A stretch of 59,779 nt of DNA from an uncultured Dorea sp. (GTDB lineage Bacteria; Bacillota; Clostridia; Lachnospirales; Lachnospiraceae): NCBI GenBank assembly GCA_910580235.1, contig CAJTVU010000010.1, positions 1 through 59,779 on the forward strand, written 5' to 3'. The position numbers and the translations under genes are program-made. Positions 9,700 through 18,047 of this stretch are shown here, piece by piece. The first letter of the stretch is position 1; every line of letters starts with the position of its first letter. The notes under the pieces were generated by a model. It made no database searches. It saw only the letters and a list, made by a program, of their open reading frames with translations, and was not told where the DNA came from.

Positions 9700-11193
9700 A
9701 TGGAAAAACAGGGCCTGATCATGACAAGCATTGGAAAGCAGTTCAACGGTGTCACGGTGCTGGAAGATGTCGACTTTGAAGTCCGTCCCGGAGAGATACA
9801 TGGCCTGCTCGGCGAAAACGGGGCCGGCAAGTCTACTCTGATGAAGATTGTAAACGGCGTGTTGGAGCCGACCGCAGGGGAAATCCATATCGACGGAGAA
9901 AAGGCAGCTTTCGATTCGCCCCATGCCGCATCCAGAGCCGGGATCCGTATGGTTTACCAGGAACTTGACCTGTTTGCACATCTTACGGTGGCAGAAAATA
10001 TCTGCCAGGGAAATATGCCGAAGAACGGCCTGGGGCTCATCAGCTGGCCGCGGATGCGGGAGATATCCCGTGAGCTGCTCCGGACGATTGACGTGGATAT
10101 CGACGTGGACGAGCGGCTGGATCGGCTGAGCATCGCGCAGCAGCAGATCGTGGCGATCGCAAGAGCGCTGAATGGAAACTGTAAGATTATCCTGCTGGAT
10201 GAGCCGACTTCGGCTCTTCCAAAGAAGGATGTAGAACATCTGTTTAAAATCGTAAGACAGCTGAAGGGAAAAAATATTTCCGTCGTATTCATATCACACA
10301 AGCTGGATGAGATGATGGAGATTACGGACCGTATCACTATTTTGAACAATGGCAGGAAGGTTGCCACGGTCGATACGGCGGATATCAATGAAGATATCCT
10401 GGCTGAGATGGTCGTCGGCAGGACGATCAAGAACAAATATCCTAAGGTACACTATAAGACAGGAGAGACATTGCTCAAGATGGAGCATGTATCCCTCAAA
10501 GATCGGCTTTATGACGTGTCATTTGAGTTGAAAAAGGGAGAGGTCCTTGGGATCGTAGGGCTTCTCGGCGCCGGGAAGACGGAGATAGCAAAAGCGCTGT
10601 TCGGCGTATATGGTAAAGGAAGCAAACGGCTGACAGGCAGCATATATATGAACGGCAAGGATGCAAGATTTGCCGCTCCTGCCCAGGCGGTAAAGGCCGG
10701 CATCGGGTATATCTCAGAAGACAGAGGCTCAGAGGGGCTGCAGGTGGATCAGGCCATAGACTTCAACATATCGCTGGCGGCGCTGCGGAAGATGAGCAGG
10801 ATGGGCCTTCTGAACCTGAAGAAGGAAAGAGAGACGAATACCCGTCTCATCGACAAGCTTCAGATAAAATGCGAGACTCCGAGGCAGAAGGTAAGCAGCT
10901 TAAGCGGGGGCAACCAGCAGAAGGTCGTCATTGCCAAGTGGTTTGCCACCCAGGCCAGGATCGTTGTCCTGGACGAGCCGACGAGGGGGATCGATATTGG
11001 CGCCAAAGTAGAAGTCTACAACCTGATCAACGAGATGGTAGAAGCCGGGATCGGAGTGCTTCTGCTGTCCTCGGAAGTGCCGGAGGTGTTCGGCATGGCG
11101 GATCGTATACTCGTCCTGAAAGACGGAAGGATAACGGGCGAGATGGATAACGGCAGCATCACAGAAGCTGAGCTTCAAAGACAAGTAATGTAA
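9700..11193 (+). CDS. Ribose/galactose-type ABC transporter ATPase (two nucleotide-binding domains)
   Basis: A 497-aa RbsA/MglA-type protein with two tandem ATPase domains. Domain 1 has Walker A GENGAGKST and Walker B ILLDEPTSAL. Domain 2 has the atypical Walker A LLGAGKTE, signature LSGGNQQK and Walker B VVLDEPTRG. A degenerate signature in domain 1 (LSIAQQQ) is normal for the family. The start is preceded by GGAAAGGGAG. It powers import with the adjacent permease, which begins about 20 bases downstream. Confidence 0.95.
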   Translation: MEKQGLIMTSIGKQFNGVTVLEDVDFEVRPGEIHGLLGENGAGKSTLMKIVNGVLEPTAGEIHIDGEKAAFDSPHAASRAGIRMVYQELDLFAHLTVAENICQGNMPKNGLGLISWPRMREISRELLRTIDVDIDVDERLDRLSIAQQQIVAIARALNGNCKIILLDEPTSALPKKDVEHLFKIVRQLKGKNISVVFISHKLDEMMEITDRITILNNGRKVATVDTADINEDILAEMVVGRTIKNKYPKVHYKTGETLLKMEHVSLKDRLYDVSFELKKGEVLGIVGLLGAGKTEIAKALFGVYGKGSKRLTGSIYMNGKDARFAAPAQAVKAGIGYISEDRGSEGLQVDQAIDFNISLAALRKMSRMGLLNLKKERETNTRLIDKLQIKCETPRQKVSSLSGGNQQKVVIAKWFATQARIVVLDEPTRGIDIGAKVEVYNLINEMVEAGIGVLLLSSEVPEVFGMADRILVLKDGRITGEMDNGSITEAELQRQVM

Positions 11194-11214
11194 ATGACAC
11201 GAAGGAGAAGAGAT

Positions 11215-12180
11215 ATGGATAAAAAAGTTAAACTCTTTATGAAATCACAGGGGTCGGTGTTTCTCATACTGGCGCTGATGTGTCTGGTGGCGTCTCTTTT
11301 TACAGATAAGTTTTTCTCGCCTTCCAACTTAAGCAATGTGCTGGCTCAGTCTGTGACATGCGGCATATCAGCCCTTGGGATGACCTTTGTCATACTGACA
11401 GGGGGGATAGACCTGTCGGTGGGCGGATGTATCGTGTTTACGGCTACGATAGGTATGAAATTCCTGGCGGAAGGAACGGTCGGAATCGGGACGGCTATAT
11501 TTATGATGTTAGGGCTCGGAATGCTGGTCGGCGTGTTCAACGGTTTTCTGATTACCGTTCTGAAGATGCCGTCCTTCATAGCGACGCTGGCATCTTCGAG
11601 CGTGACCGCGGGGCTTGCGCTCTACATATCTATGGGCAAGACGATCATAGGCCTGCCGATTGAATACAGCGTCATAGGCCTGAAGAAGGTGATGGGCCTG
11701 CCCGTCTGTGTATGGATGATGTTCGCGCTTTACATCCTGTCCTACATCATTTTGAGGTATACAGGGTATGGACGTAAAGTATATGCCACCGGCAGCAACA
11801 GGAAATCGGCGTGGCTGAGTGGGATCAATGTGAGGATCGTAGAGTTCTCCGTGTATGTCATCAACGGCCTTATGTCCGCTCTCGTAGGTATCGTCCTGAC
11901 CTCCAAGCTCTTATCGTCCACGAGTACGATTGGGAATGGCATGGAGGTAAATGCCATCGCGGCTGTCGTCATCGGGGGAGCGAGCATGACAGGGGGAGAA
12001 GGCGGTGTCGCAGGGACGATAGTCGGAGCGCTCATACTGACGATCATCAGCAATGCGATGAACCTTATGAGCGTCAATGCATATCTGCAGGAAGTCGTGA
12101 TGGGGCTGATCATTATCATTGCACTGCTGTTTGACATGCTGCGTAAAGGATATATTTTCAGGAAGCCAGACGAGGAGTAA
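11215..12180 (+). CDS. Ribose-type ABC transporter permease
   Basis: A roughly 321-aa polytopic membrane protein of the RbsC/BPD_transp_2 family with the signature GITFVILTGGIDLSVGG-like block (GMTFVILTGGIDLSVG) and a conserved VVIGGASMTGGEGG loop near the C terminus. The frame is open from ATG 11194, but ATG 11215 has GAAGGAG eight bases upstream and starts at the expected cytoplasmic N terminus, so it is chosen. A single permease gene implies a homodimer with the double ATPase. Confidence 0.93.
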   Translation: MDKKVKLFMKSQGSVFLILALMCLVASLFTDKFFSPSNLSNVLAQSVTCGISALGMTFVILTGGIDLSVGGCIVFTATIGMKFLAEGTVGIGTAIFMMLGLGMLVGVFNGFLITVLKMPSFIATLASSSVTAGLALYISMGKTIIGLPIEYSVIGLKKVMGLPVCVWMMFALYILSYIILRYTGYGRKVYATGSNRKSAWLSGINVRIVEFSVYVINGLMSALVGIVLTSKLLSSTSTIGNGMEVNAIAAVVIGGASMTGGEGGVAGTIVGALILTIISNAMNLMSVNAYLQEVVMGLIIIIALLFDMLRKGYIFRKPDEE

Positions 12181-12198
12181 AGGAAAGTGGTGAATCAT

Positions 12199-12885
12199 AT
12201 GTTGGTTGAATTAAGCTATATCATAGAGGAAAATGTACCGAAATGGCCGACGAACCCGGAAGAAAAGTACGACTACAATCAGGCGTTCCGGTTCGGGGAC
12301 GCATGTAATGCTTCGTCCGTGTACCATCATCTGCATACCGGGACGCATGTGGACGCGCCGTTCCATTTCGATGCGGCGGGAAAGACGATCGATCAGATTC
12401 CGGTGGAGGATTTCTATTATACGGCTCCGTTTGTACTGGAGCTTAAGAAGTCCCGAGGAGAACGGATAGAGCTTAAGGAGCTTAAGGAGCATGAGAAGGA
12501 GATTGAAGAGTGCGACATACTTTTTGTCTACACCGGATATTCCGACTTGAGAGAGAGCAGCCCGGAGGAGTTCGTGTCTGATTTCCCATCTGTAGCTCCT
12601 GACGCGGCGCGTTACCTGAGAAAGCATTTCCCCAGGCTTAAAGCGGTGGCTCTGGATTCTATCAGTTTTGACAGCGCCGCGACCGGGGCGATGGAAGGAT
12701 TCCCGTCCCACCATGCCCTGCTGGAGACGAACGAGGAGCAGAGGGAGCGCACCCTCATTCTGTATGAGGATGTCAACATTAAGAAACTGGTAGAGCTGGA
12801 TGACAAGGTACGGGCGGTCTGTGCATTTCCTGTTAGATTTGCGGGGCTGGAAGCCGGGCCTGTGAATATGGTAGCAATAGTATAA
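12199..12885 (+). CDS. Cyclase-family metal-dependent hydrolase
   Basis: This roughly 228-aa protein is a member of the cyclase/kynurenine-formamidase-like family (PF04199 type). It shows the metal-binding motif HTGTHVDAPFHF near residue 50 and a later SHHALL segment. Family members hydrolyse amides, lactones or cyclic compounds. Here, within a sugar-acid operon, a lactonase or ring-opening step is a reasonable inference, but the substrate is unknown. ATG 12199 is preferred over the GTGs at 12187 and 12190 because AGGAAAG lies about 11 bases upstream. Confidence 0.85.
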   Translation: MLVELSYIIEENVPKWPTNPEEKYDYNQAFRFGDACNASSVYHHLHTGTHVDAPFHFDAAGKTIDQIPVEDFYYTAPFVLELKKSRGERIELKELKEHEKEIEECDILFVYTGYSDLRESSPEEFVSDFPSVAPDAARYLRKHFPRLKAVALDSISFDSAATGAMEGFPSHHALLETNEEQRERTLILYEDVNIKKLVELDDKVRAVCAFPVRFAGLEAGPVNMVAIV

Positions 12886-12903
12886 AGAAAAGGAGCAGAA
12901 GTC

Positions 12904-13791
12904 ATGAAAAAATTAAAAGGTGTGGTACCTCCCATGATAACCCCATTCGACGAGGAAGGACGTCTGGATGAATATAACCTTCAGAAGCTGGTGGAATACC
13001 TGTCGCCAAAGGTAGACGGGCTGTTCATCTGTGGATCCTACGGCTGCGGGCCGCTAATGACGCTGGAGGAACGCAAGCGGGTTGCGGAAATCGTGAAGAA
13101 GTATTCCGCCCCAGATAAGAAGATCGTCGTACATACAGGAGCGCTTACGACGAAGGACACGACAGAGCTTACGCTCCATGCGGCTTCAATAGGCTGTGAC
13201 GCTGCGGCTGCGGTCGGTCCATACTATTTCCACTACGGGGACGAGGAATTGATCCGGTATTATTCTGACGTGATCGAGGCAGCAGGAGAGGAGATACCGT
13301 TCTATGCATATCACAACCCGAAGTTCCAGGGTTATGAGACAAGCCTGAATGTGATGAAGCAGCTAAAAGATGCAGGGCTGGCAGGTATCAAGGACGCTAC
13401 GTTCGACTTGATGAACTATGCAGTCTATGAGCGTGAGCTTGTAGATGACAGCTTTGACCTTGCGCTCGGGACGGAGGCGCTCTGGATATCCGCACACGCG
13501 CTCGGGTGCCGTGCATATATCCCGGGCATCGGAAACGTATTTCCGGAACTGTGCAAAGAGATGTTTGATGCGTCCATGGACGGTGAGGAGGCGAAGGCGA
13601 GGGAGCTTCAGTTTATGATTAACAAGCTGCGGGATGTCATGTATATTGCGGGTTCCACACAGCTTGCCATCTATGCCATCGCAGAGATCAGGGGCATCAT
13701 GGCGGCCTATCCGAGGCGGCCCTTCCTGCCGCCGTCTCCGGGCGAGAAGGAGGATATCAGGAATGCGCTGAAGGGACTGGGGGTAATCTGA
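12904..13791 (+). CDS. DHDPS/NAL-family aldolase (KDG-aldolase-like)
   Basis: A 295-aa class I aldolase of the dihydrodipicolinate synthase / N-acetylneuraminate lyase superfamily. The Schiff-base lysine sits in GIKDAT and the catalytic tyrosine in FYAYHNP. The pyruvate-carboxylate loop reads GSYGCGP in place of the common GTTGE, indicating a substrate preference different from DapA. AAAAGGAGC precedes the start. The last base is shared with the start of the next gene. It is the best candidate for cleavage of a 2-keto-3-deoxy acid to pyruvate and an aldehyde. Confidence 0.92.
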   Translation: MKKLKGVVPPMITPFDEEGRLDEYNLQKLVEYLSPKVDGLFICGSYGCGPLMTLEERKRVAEIVKKYSAPDKKIVVHTGALTTKDTTELTLHAASIGCDAAAAVGPYYFHYGDEELIRYYSDVIEAAGEEIPFYAYHNPKFQGYETSLNVMKQLKDAGLAGIKDATFDLMNYAVYERELVDDSFDLALGTEALWISAHALGCRAYIPGIGNVFPELCKEMFDASMDGEEAKARELQFMINKLRDVMYIAGSTQLAIYAIAEIRGIMAAYPRRPFLPPSPGEKEDIRNALKGLGVI

Positions 13792-14816
13792 TGTATTACA
13801 TTATCATCGACTGTGGCACGACCAATTCAAGGGTATATGTGGTGAGCCAGGACGGGAGCATAGCAGGACAGGCGTCGCAGAAGGTGGGGGTACGGGATAC
13901 GTCTATCACAGGGTCGAAGAACGTGCTGGCAACAGGGCTGAAAGATACGGTTGCAAAGGCAGTACAGGCTGTCGGCATTGAAGAAAAGGATATCTGCGCG
14001 ATCTTTTCTTCCGGCATGATCACATCGGAGATCGGGCTCTGTGAGCTGCCCCATCTGACCGCGCCGTGCGGAGTAGAAGACCTGGCCGCGCATATGGAGT
14101 TGGTAGAGGGGCTTGACCTGTACGCAGGCAAGCCGGTCTATTTCGTGCGGGGCATCAAAAACAAGATGACGGAAGAGATGGAGAGCCCATTCGCGGCTGC
14201 GGGCTGTCTGGACTTTATGAGGGGAGAGGAGACGCAAATGATGGGGATCCTCCAGGACAAGGAGCTTACCCTGCCTGCGACAGTAGTGGTCCTCTCCTCA
14301 CATACCAAGTTCATATCGGTGGACAGCGGCGGGAAGATCCTTGGCAGCCTTACGACGATGAGCGGGCAGACGTTTGAGGCAGTCAAGAACAATACGTTTC
14401 TCACAAAGTCGCTGGAGGATGACGGAAGCGGCGCGCCGGAAGATTATTTTGACGAGGCGGTCGTGGAGAATGCAGCTGCATGGATCCGCAGGGCGGGGCT
14501 TGTGCGATCCTTTATGTTCCCTCGTTTTCTGGATGTGCTTCTCGACACGAAATGGTATGAGAGACGTCTCTTCTTCGAGGCGCTCATAGCGGCGGATGAC
14601 ATGCTTTCGCTTGGGCAGATGGATATGTTCGGCTTAGGGAGGCCGCAGCGGTTCGTGCTTGTCGGCCTGAGAGAACGGTGCAGGCTCTATGCGTATATTC
14701 TGCGGAAGGAGTACGGGGACATAGAGGTGTCTGTCATCTCGGATAAAGAGCAGATTGACCAGCTGAGCATCAAGGGCATGCTCAGTATCGCGAAGAAGGC
14801 AGGGATTATAAGATGA
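13791..14816 (+). CDS. 2-dehydro-3-deoxygalactonokinase-family sugar-acid kinase (second copy)
   Basis: This 341-aa kinase of the DgoK family has phosphate-1 motif IDCGTTNSRV and blocks SSGMITSEIG, PHLTAPCG, RGIKN and LSSHTKF. These align one-to-one with the minus-strand copy at 6255-7262. It overlaps the aldolase gene by one base and the dehydrogenase gene by four (ATGA), so it is tightly coupled in the operon. Confidence 0.92.
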   Translation: MYYIIIDCGTTNSRVYVVSQDGSIAGQASQKVGVRDTSITGSKNVLATGLKDTVAKAVQAVGIEEKDICAIFSSGMITSEIGLCELPHLTAPCGVEDLAAHMELVEGLDLYAGKPVYFVRGIKNKMTEEMESPFAAAGCLDFMRGEETQMMGILQDKELTLPATVVVLSSHTKFISVDSGGKILGSLTTMSGQTFEAVKNNTFLTKSLEDDGSGAPEDYFDEAVVENAAAWIRRAGLVRSFMFPRFLDVLLDTKWYERRLFFEALIAADDMLSLGQMDMFGLGRPQRFVLVGLRERCRLYAYILRKEYGDIEVSVISDKEQIDQLSIKGMLSIAKKAGIIR

Positions 14817-15784
14817 TGAAGATAGTGATAACGGATTATTATTATCCGGATCTGAAAGAAGAATTCAAGGTGTTTGAGCGGCTCGCAGAGGTAGAGATCG
14901 TGGATCTGGCTAAGATAGCAGAGGGCGGCATAAAAGAGCCGGATGCGCTCATTCCCTATGTGAAAGACGCGGATGCGCTTATCGTCCAGTTTGCGGTGAT
15001 AGACAAGTCTGTCATCGACAGCATGGAGCGGTGCAAGGTAATCGCCAGGTATGCGATCGGTGTGGATACGATAGATGTAGAGGCGGCGGCAGCCAAAGGC
15101 ATCTATGTGGCCAACGTGCCGGATTACTGTATCGGCGAAGTTGCGGATACGGCCATCGCCCACATAATGAATGCACAGAGGAAGATAACGCTTGCGAACC
15201 GGCTCCTTCTGGAGAAGGAATTTGAGATGGACAAGATACGGCCGGTAAGAAGGATGGAGAATGAAGTGCTCTGCCTGATCGGGTTCGGCCATATCGCCCG
15301 GAATGTTGCGGCAAAGATGAAGGCATTCTTCCAGGAGATCGTAATATATGATCCATATTTTAAAGACTGCGCATCCTATCCGGAATTCCGGTTTCTTGGC
15401 TTTGAGGAGGCAGTGAGCGAGGCTGACGTCATCTCTCTTCATGTCCCACTGAACAGCTCCACGATGCATATGCTGTCGGAAGATGCTTTCCGGATGATGA
15501 AAGATGGAGTGGTCATCGTGAATACGGCTCGTGGCGGGCTGATTGATGAGGCGGCTCTTATAAAAGCGCTGGACAGCGGAAAAGTGGGGTACTGTGGCCT
15601 GGATGTCGTATCGACGGAAGACTTCGAGCATTCCCCTCTGCTGTCTAAGGAACATGTGCTTCTGACGCCTCATATGGGCTGGTGCTCCGAAGAGGCGATC
15701 GTGGAGCTTCAGCGCAAGACGGCTGAAAATGTGGTGGAGACGCTGCTGCACGGCAAGCCCGTATATTGTGCCAATAAGGTATAA
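14813..15784 (+). CDS. D-isomer-specific 2-hydroxyacid dehydrogenase (second copy)
   Basis: A 323-aa NAD-dependent dehydrogenase with catalytic Arg in NTARGG, Glu in DVVSTEDF and His in TPHMGWCS. The dinucleotide loop is IGFGHIARNVA, again missing the final glycine of the classic motif. It shares the N-terminal start IVITDY and the AAAAKGIYV block with the minus-strand copy at 5297-6241. It is the last gene of the plus-strand operon, and no strong intrinsic terminator follows before the 28-bp repeat. Confidence 0.92.
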   Translation: MMKIVITDYYYPDLKEEFKVFERLAEVEIVDLAKIAEGGIKEPDALIPYVKDADALIVQFAVIDKSVIDSMERCKVIARYAIGVDTIDVEAAAAKGIYVANVPDYCIGEVADTAIAHIMNAQRKITLANRLLLEKEFEMDKIRPVRRMENEVLCLIGFGHIARNVAAKMKAFFQEIVIYDPYFKDCASYPEFRFLGFEEAVSEADVISLHVPLNSSTMHMLSEDAFRMMKDGVVIVNTARGGLIDEAALIKALDSGKVGYCGLDVVSTEDFEHSPLLSKEHVLLTPHMGWCSEEAIVELQRKTAENVVETLLHGKPVYCANKV

Positions 15785-15830
15785 CTTACGGCCAGCAACG
15801 CAGCAGGGATAAAAATTGGTTCTTTTCCGG

Positions 15831-15858
15831 CCGTGTGTCCCCTTGTACACTGAGGGTA
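15831..15858 (+). repeat. 28-bp inverted repeat, right copy
   Basis: Starts CCGTGTGTCCCCTTGTACAC and ends CTGAGGGTA. It is the exact reverse complement of 5161-15858's left partner at 5161-5188. It lies 47 bases after the dehydrogenase stop and is fused directly to a 5'-truncated VOC reading frame. Confidence 0.9.
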
Positions 15859-16194
15859 GGATTTACTGAAACATTTTCGAGCGATTGGTATATCAGCCTC
15901 GTGCACCCCGACGGAGGCGAGCTGGCTTTGATCGACGCAGCCCACGAGACGATACCTGCTCCAAACCGTTCGGCTGTAAGCGGCGTGATAATAAATATTG
16001 AGGTGGCAGATGCCGCGCAAATGTATGATGACCTCAAAAAGCAGGATGCCAGTATCATCGTAATGCCTTTGAAGGATGAGGACTATGGACAGCGGCACTT
16101 TATAGTACAAGACCCTAACAATATCCTTATTGATATTATTGAATCAATCCCTCCAAGCGCGGAATTCCAAAATAATTATACGGGAGAGATGTAG
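15859..16194 (+). pseudogene. VOC (glyoxalase-like) protein, N-terminally truncated at the repeat
   Basis: From the repeat edge the frame reads GFTETFSSDWYISLVHPDGG and continues through a normal VOC C-terminal half ending with HFIVQDPNNILIDIIE. A complete VOC protein would have about 25-30 residues more (first beta strand, helix and FYxxVLG-type segment) before this point. The open frame can be extended only through the repeat to a GTG at 15835, without a ribosome binding site. The missing piece was not found beside the left repeat copy, so the 5' end seems lost. It lies next to a TetR gene, a common VOC partner. Confidence 0.7.
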
Positions 16195-16195
16195 C

Positions 16196-16786
16196 ATGAA
16201 GAATAAGGAGGCCAGCTATAAGACCACCACGAATTTATTGGCTATTGCACAAAAGCATTTCACCGAATATGGCTATTTTGATGTGACATTAGAAAAGATC
16301 GCAGAGGAAGCAAATGTAACGCGAGGGGCGATCTATCATCATTTCAAAAATAAGCAAGGGCTTTTTATAGCCGTGTTGGATAGCGTGCAAAAAGACGTTG
16401 CCGCCCGGATCGAGAAAGCGGCGCTAAAAAGCGACGATCCATGGCAGCAGCTGATACTCGGATGCGCTGGGTTTGTAAACGGAGCCAATGCAGAAGAAAA
16501 CAGGCGTATATTGTTAGTAGACGCTCCGTCAGCGCTTGGCTGGGATACCTGGAGAAAAATCGACCAGGAAAATTCAATGCGTACATTACAAGAGCATATT
16601 GATGATTTAAAGGCAGGAGGATATCTTTGCGACGACGTTGATACAAGCCTGATGACTTGTTCTATTTCCGGCGCATTAAATGAGCTGGCATTGAATTGCT
16701 CAGAGGATGACGTAGTGCTGGCGGACAGTAAGCTCCTCAGTACGATATCGCAATTAGTCAGTGGGTTTAGGAGAAAGGAAAGCTAG
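16196..16786 (+). CDS. TetR-family transcriptional repressor
   Basis: A 196-aa regulator with a standard N-terminal TetR helix-turn-helix (TLEKIAEEANVTRGAIYHHF, residues about 30-50) and a ligand domain of normal length. ATG 16196 with GGGAGAG upstream is chosen. The C-terminal domain resembles the TetR_C group found with efflux or detoxification genes. The neighbouring VOC frame was probably its regulated partner before truncation. Confidence 0.92.
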   Translation: MKNKEASYKTTTNLLAIAQKHFTEYGYFDVTLEKIAEEANVTRGAIYHHFKNKQGLFIAVLDSVQKDVAARIEKAALKSDDPWQQLILGCAGFVNGANAEENRRILLVDAPSALGWDTWRKIDQENSMRTLQEHIDDLKAGGYLCDDVDTSLMTCSISGALNELALNCSEDDVVLADSKLLSTISQLVSGFRRKES

Positions 16787-16790
16787 CCTG

Positions 16791-16833
16791 AAAGAGAGAG
16801 TGCATAGCACAGTGGTGTTATCGCTCTCTCTTT
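16791..16833 (+). terminator. Terminator after tetR
   Basis: Stem AAAGAGAGAG / CTCTCTCTTT with a long loop, directly after the stop codon of the TetR gene; the tail TTTAAATTTG is only moderately T-rich. Confidence 0.65.
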
Positions 16834-16921
16834 AAATTTGTGGAGCAGTACAAGTAAAGTTATAAAAACGAAAAAGTGTCCAATTTGGGGTTGAAATTTT
16901 CCTTAAAATAATTTTTTGTTG

Positions 16922-16951
16922 CTTGTAAAACATACAAGTTTTGTTTATAAT
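16922..16951 (+). promoter_or_regulatory. Promoter and palindromic operator of the Phd/ParE pair
   Basis: TTGTAA (16923-16928), a 17-base spacer and TATAAT (16946-16951) form a sigma-A-type promoter. The inverted repeat CTTGTA-AAACA-TACAAG (16922-16938) covers the -35 element, where an autoregulating antitoxin would bind. Confidence 0.7.
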
Positions 16952-16998
16952 GTAAATCAAGATAGAATATTGATAAAATTATGATAAGGAGGAGAGCC

Positions 16999-17256
16999 GT
17001 GATACAGATAAAACCAGTTTCGGATCTTAGAAATAAATTCCCGGATATAGAAAGAATTGTAAATTCCGGCGAACCAGTGTATTTAACTAAAAATGGATAT
17101 GGTGCTATGGTTGTGCTAAGTCTTGAAGAATATTCTAAACTAACGGATGGGGCGGAAAATGCCATGGATGAAGCGGATTTGGCAGCAGAAAGTGACAGCA
17201 GGCGTTATACGCATAATGAAGTTTTTGATGGCCTTAGAAGGAGAGTAAATGGCTGA
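16999..17256 (+). CDS. Phd/YefM-family antitoxin
   Basis: An 85-aa antitoxin with the family's N-terminal DNA-binding fold (IKPVSDLRNKF, then NSGEPVYLTKNGYGAMVVLS). An ATG at 16981 is in frame, but GTG 16999 has AAGGAGGAG just upstream and starts at the conserved MIQIKPVSDL, so GTG is chosen. It overlaps the toxin gene by 8 bases, the usual arrangement. Confidence 0.9.
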   Translation: MIQIKPVSDLRNKFPDIERIVNSGEPVYLTKNGYGAMVVLSLEEYSKLTDGAENAMDEADLAAESDSRRYTHNEVFDGLRRRVNG

Positions 17257-17578
17257 TACAAAGTATATTTTGCGGTATTTGCCATTATTCTATGAGGACT
17301 TAGAAGAAAAAGTGGCTTATATTGCAGAAACATTAAAAAATCCGCAGGCTGCAAATAATCTTTTGGATTTAGTGGAGTCGGCTATTTTAGAGCGTTTGCC
17401 AAGTGCAGAGTCTTTTGAGCCATATCGTTCATTGAAAGATCGGAGATATCCATATTATCGTATCTATGTAAAGAACTTTGTGATTTATTATGTCATGGTT
17501 GATGATGAAGGCTCGAAGAAAATTATGGAAGTTAGGCGCTTTTTGTGTAACCGACAGAACCGTGATGCCAATATATAG
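17249..17578 (+). CDS. RelE/ParE-family toxin
   Basis: This 109-aa toxin of the ParE/RelE superfamily shows the helical N-terminal LPLFYEDLEEKVAYIAETL, the core RYPYYRIYVKNFVIYYVM and the C-terminal strand IMEVRRFLCNRQN. ParE-like members poison gyrase and RelE-like members cut mRNA on the ribosome. The sequence alone does not decide which. It is coupled to the upstream antitoxin. Confidence 0.88.
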   Translation: MADTKYILRYLPLFYEDLEEKVAYIAETLKNPQAANNLLDLVESAILERLPSAESFEPYRSLKDRRYPYYRIYVKNFVIYYVMVDDEGSKKIMEVRRFLCNRQNRDANI

Positions 17579-18047
17579 CGTGATGGAATATGTATGATTA
17601 TAGAAAATAAGGGAAATTTTTCACCTGTGCGGCTGAAATGGCAATTTATGATACCCACTCCCTGTTTTTTCATATAAAAGTGGAGTTAACTCGAAGAAGA
17701 CTCGGGTTGGCTTCTCTTTTAAGTTATAGAAATTGATCATAATTAGAATTAAGAGCTTTTAAGCGGCAAAAGTATTAATGTGCCAACCTTGCGGGGAGGG
17801 CATTTACGTCATATCTGGATGATATACCGGCTAAGATGCTGTGGGCTGATGGGAGAACAGCGGAAATCTATAAAGAGGATAAGTTGTTCCTGCATTCCAT
17901 CTTTCAGGAAAGACTAACATAGAGTGGAACAGTGTTGGAAGATGTGGCAATATCAGAGTACATAGAGATAAAAGGACTTAAATATAAGCTGGTGGCTTGA
18001 AGGGGAGCAGCCTCTTGACGGAATAAGTGTATACGATGGAGGGAGCT
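17579..18047 (+). pseudogene. Gene-poor stretch with decayed coding remnant
   Basis: No intact gene. Around 17690-17720 there is a palindrome GAGTTAACTC and a weak hairpin with TCTTTT, possibly the toxin operon terminator. From 17779 a broken frame reads AFTSYLDDIPAKMLWADGR (17800-17856) and continues to a stop at 17920-17922. A second fragment in another frame reads SEYIEIKGLKYKLVA before a stop at about 18000. Together they look like the tail of a gene ruined by frameshift and deletion; I do not recognise the family. Confidence 0.5.

Noticed and set aside
14687..15850. 387-codon minus-strand open frame
   Set aside because: Antisense to the second dehydrogenase and the kinase end; composition is typical of a shadow frame.
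5161..15858. Composite transposon
   Set aside because: No transposase or integrase between the repeats, the repeats are only 28 bp, and no target-site duplication is visible at the outer edges.
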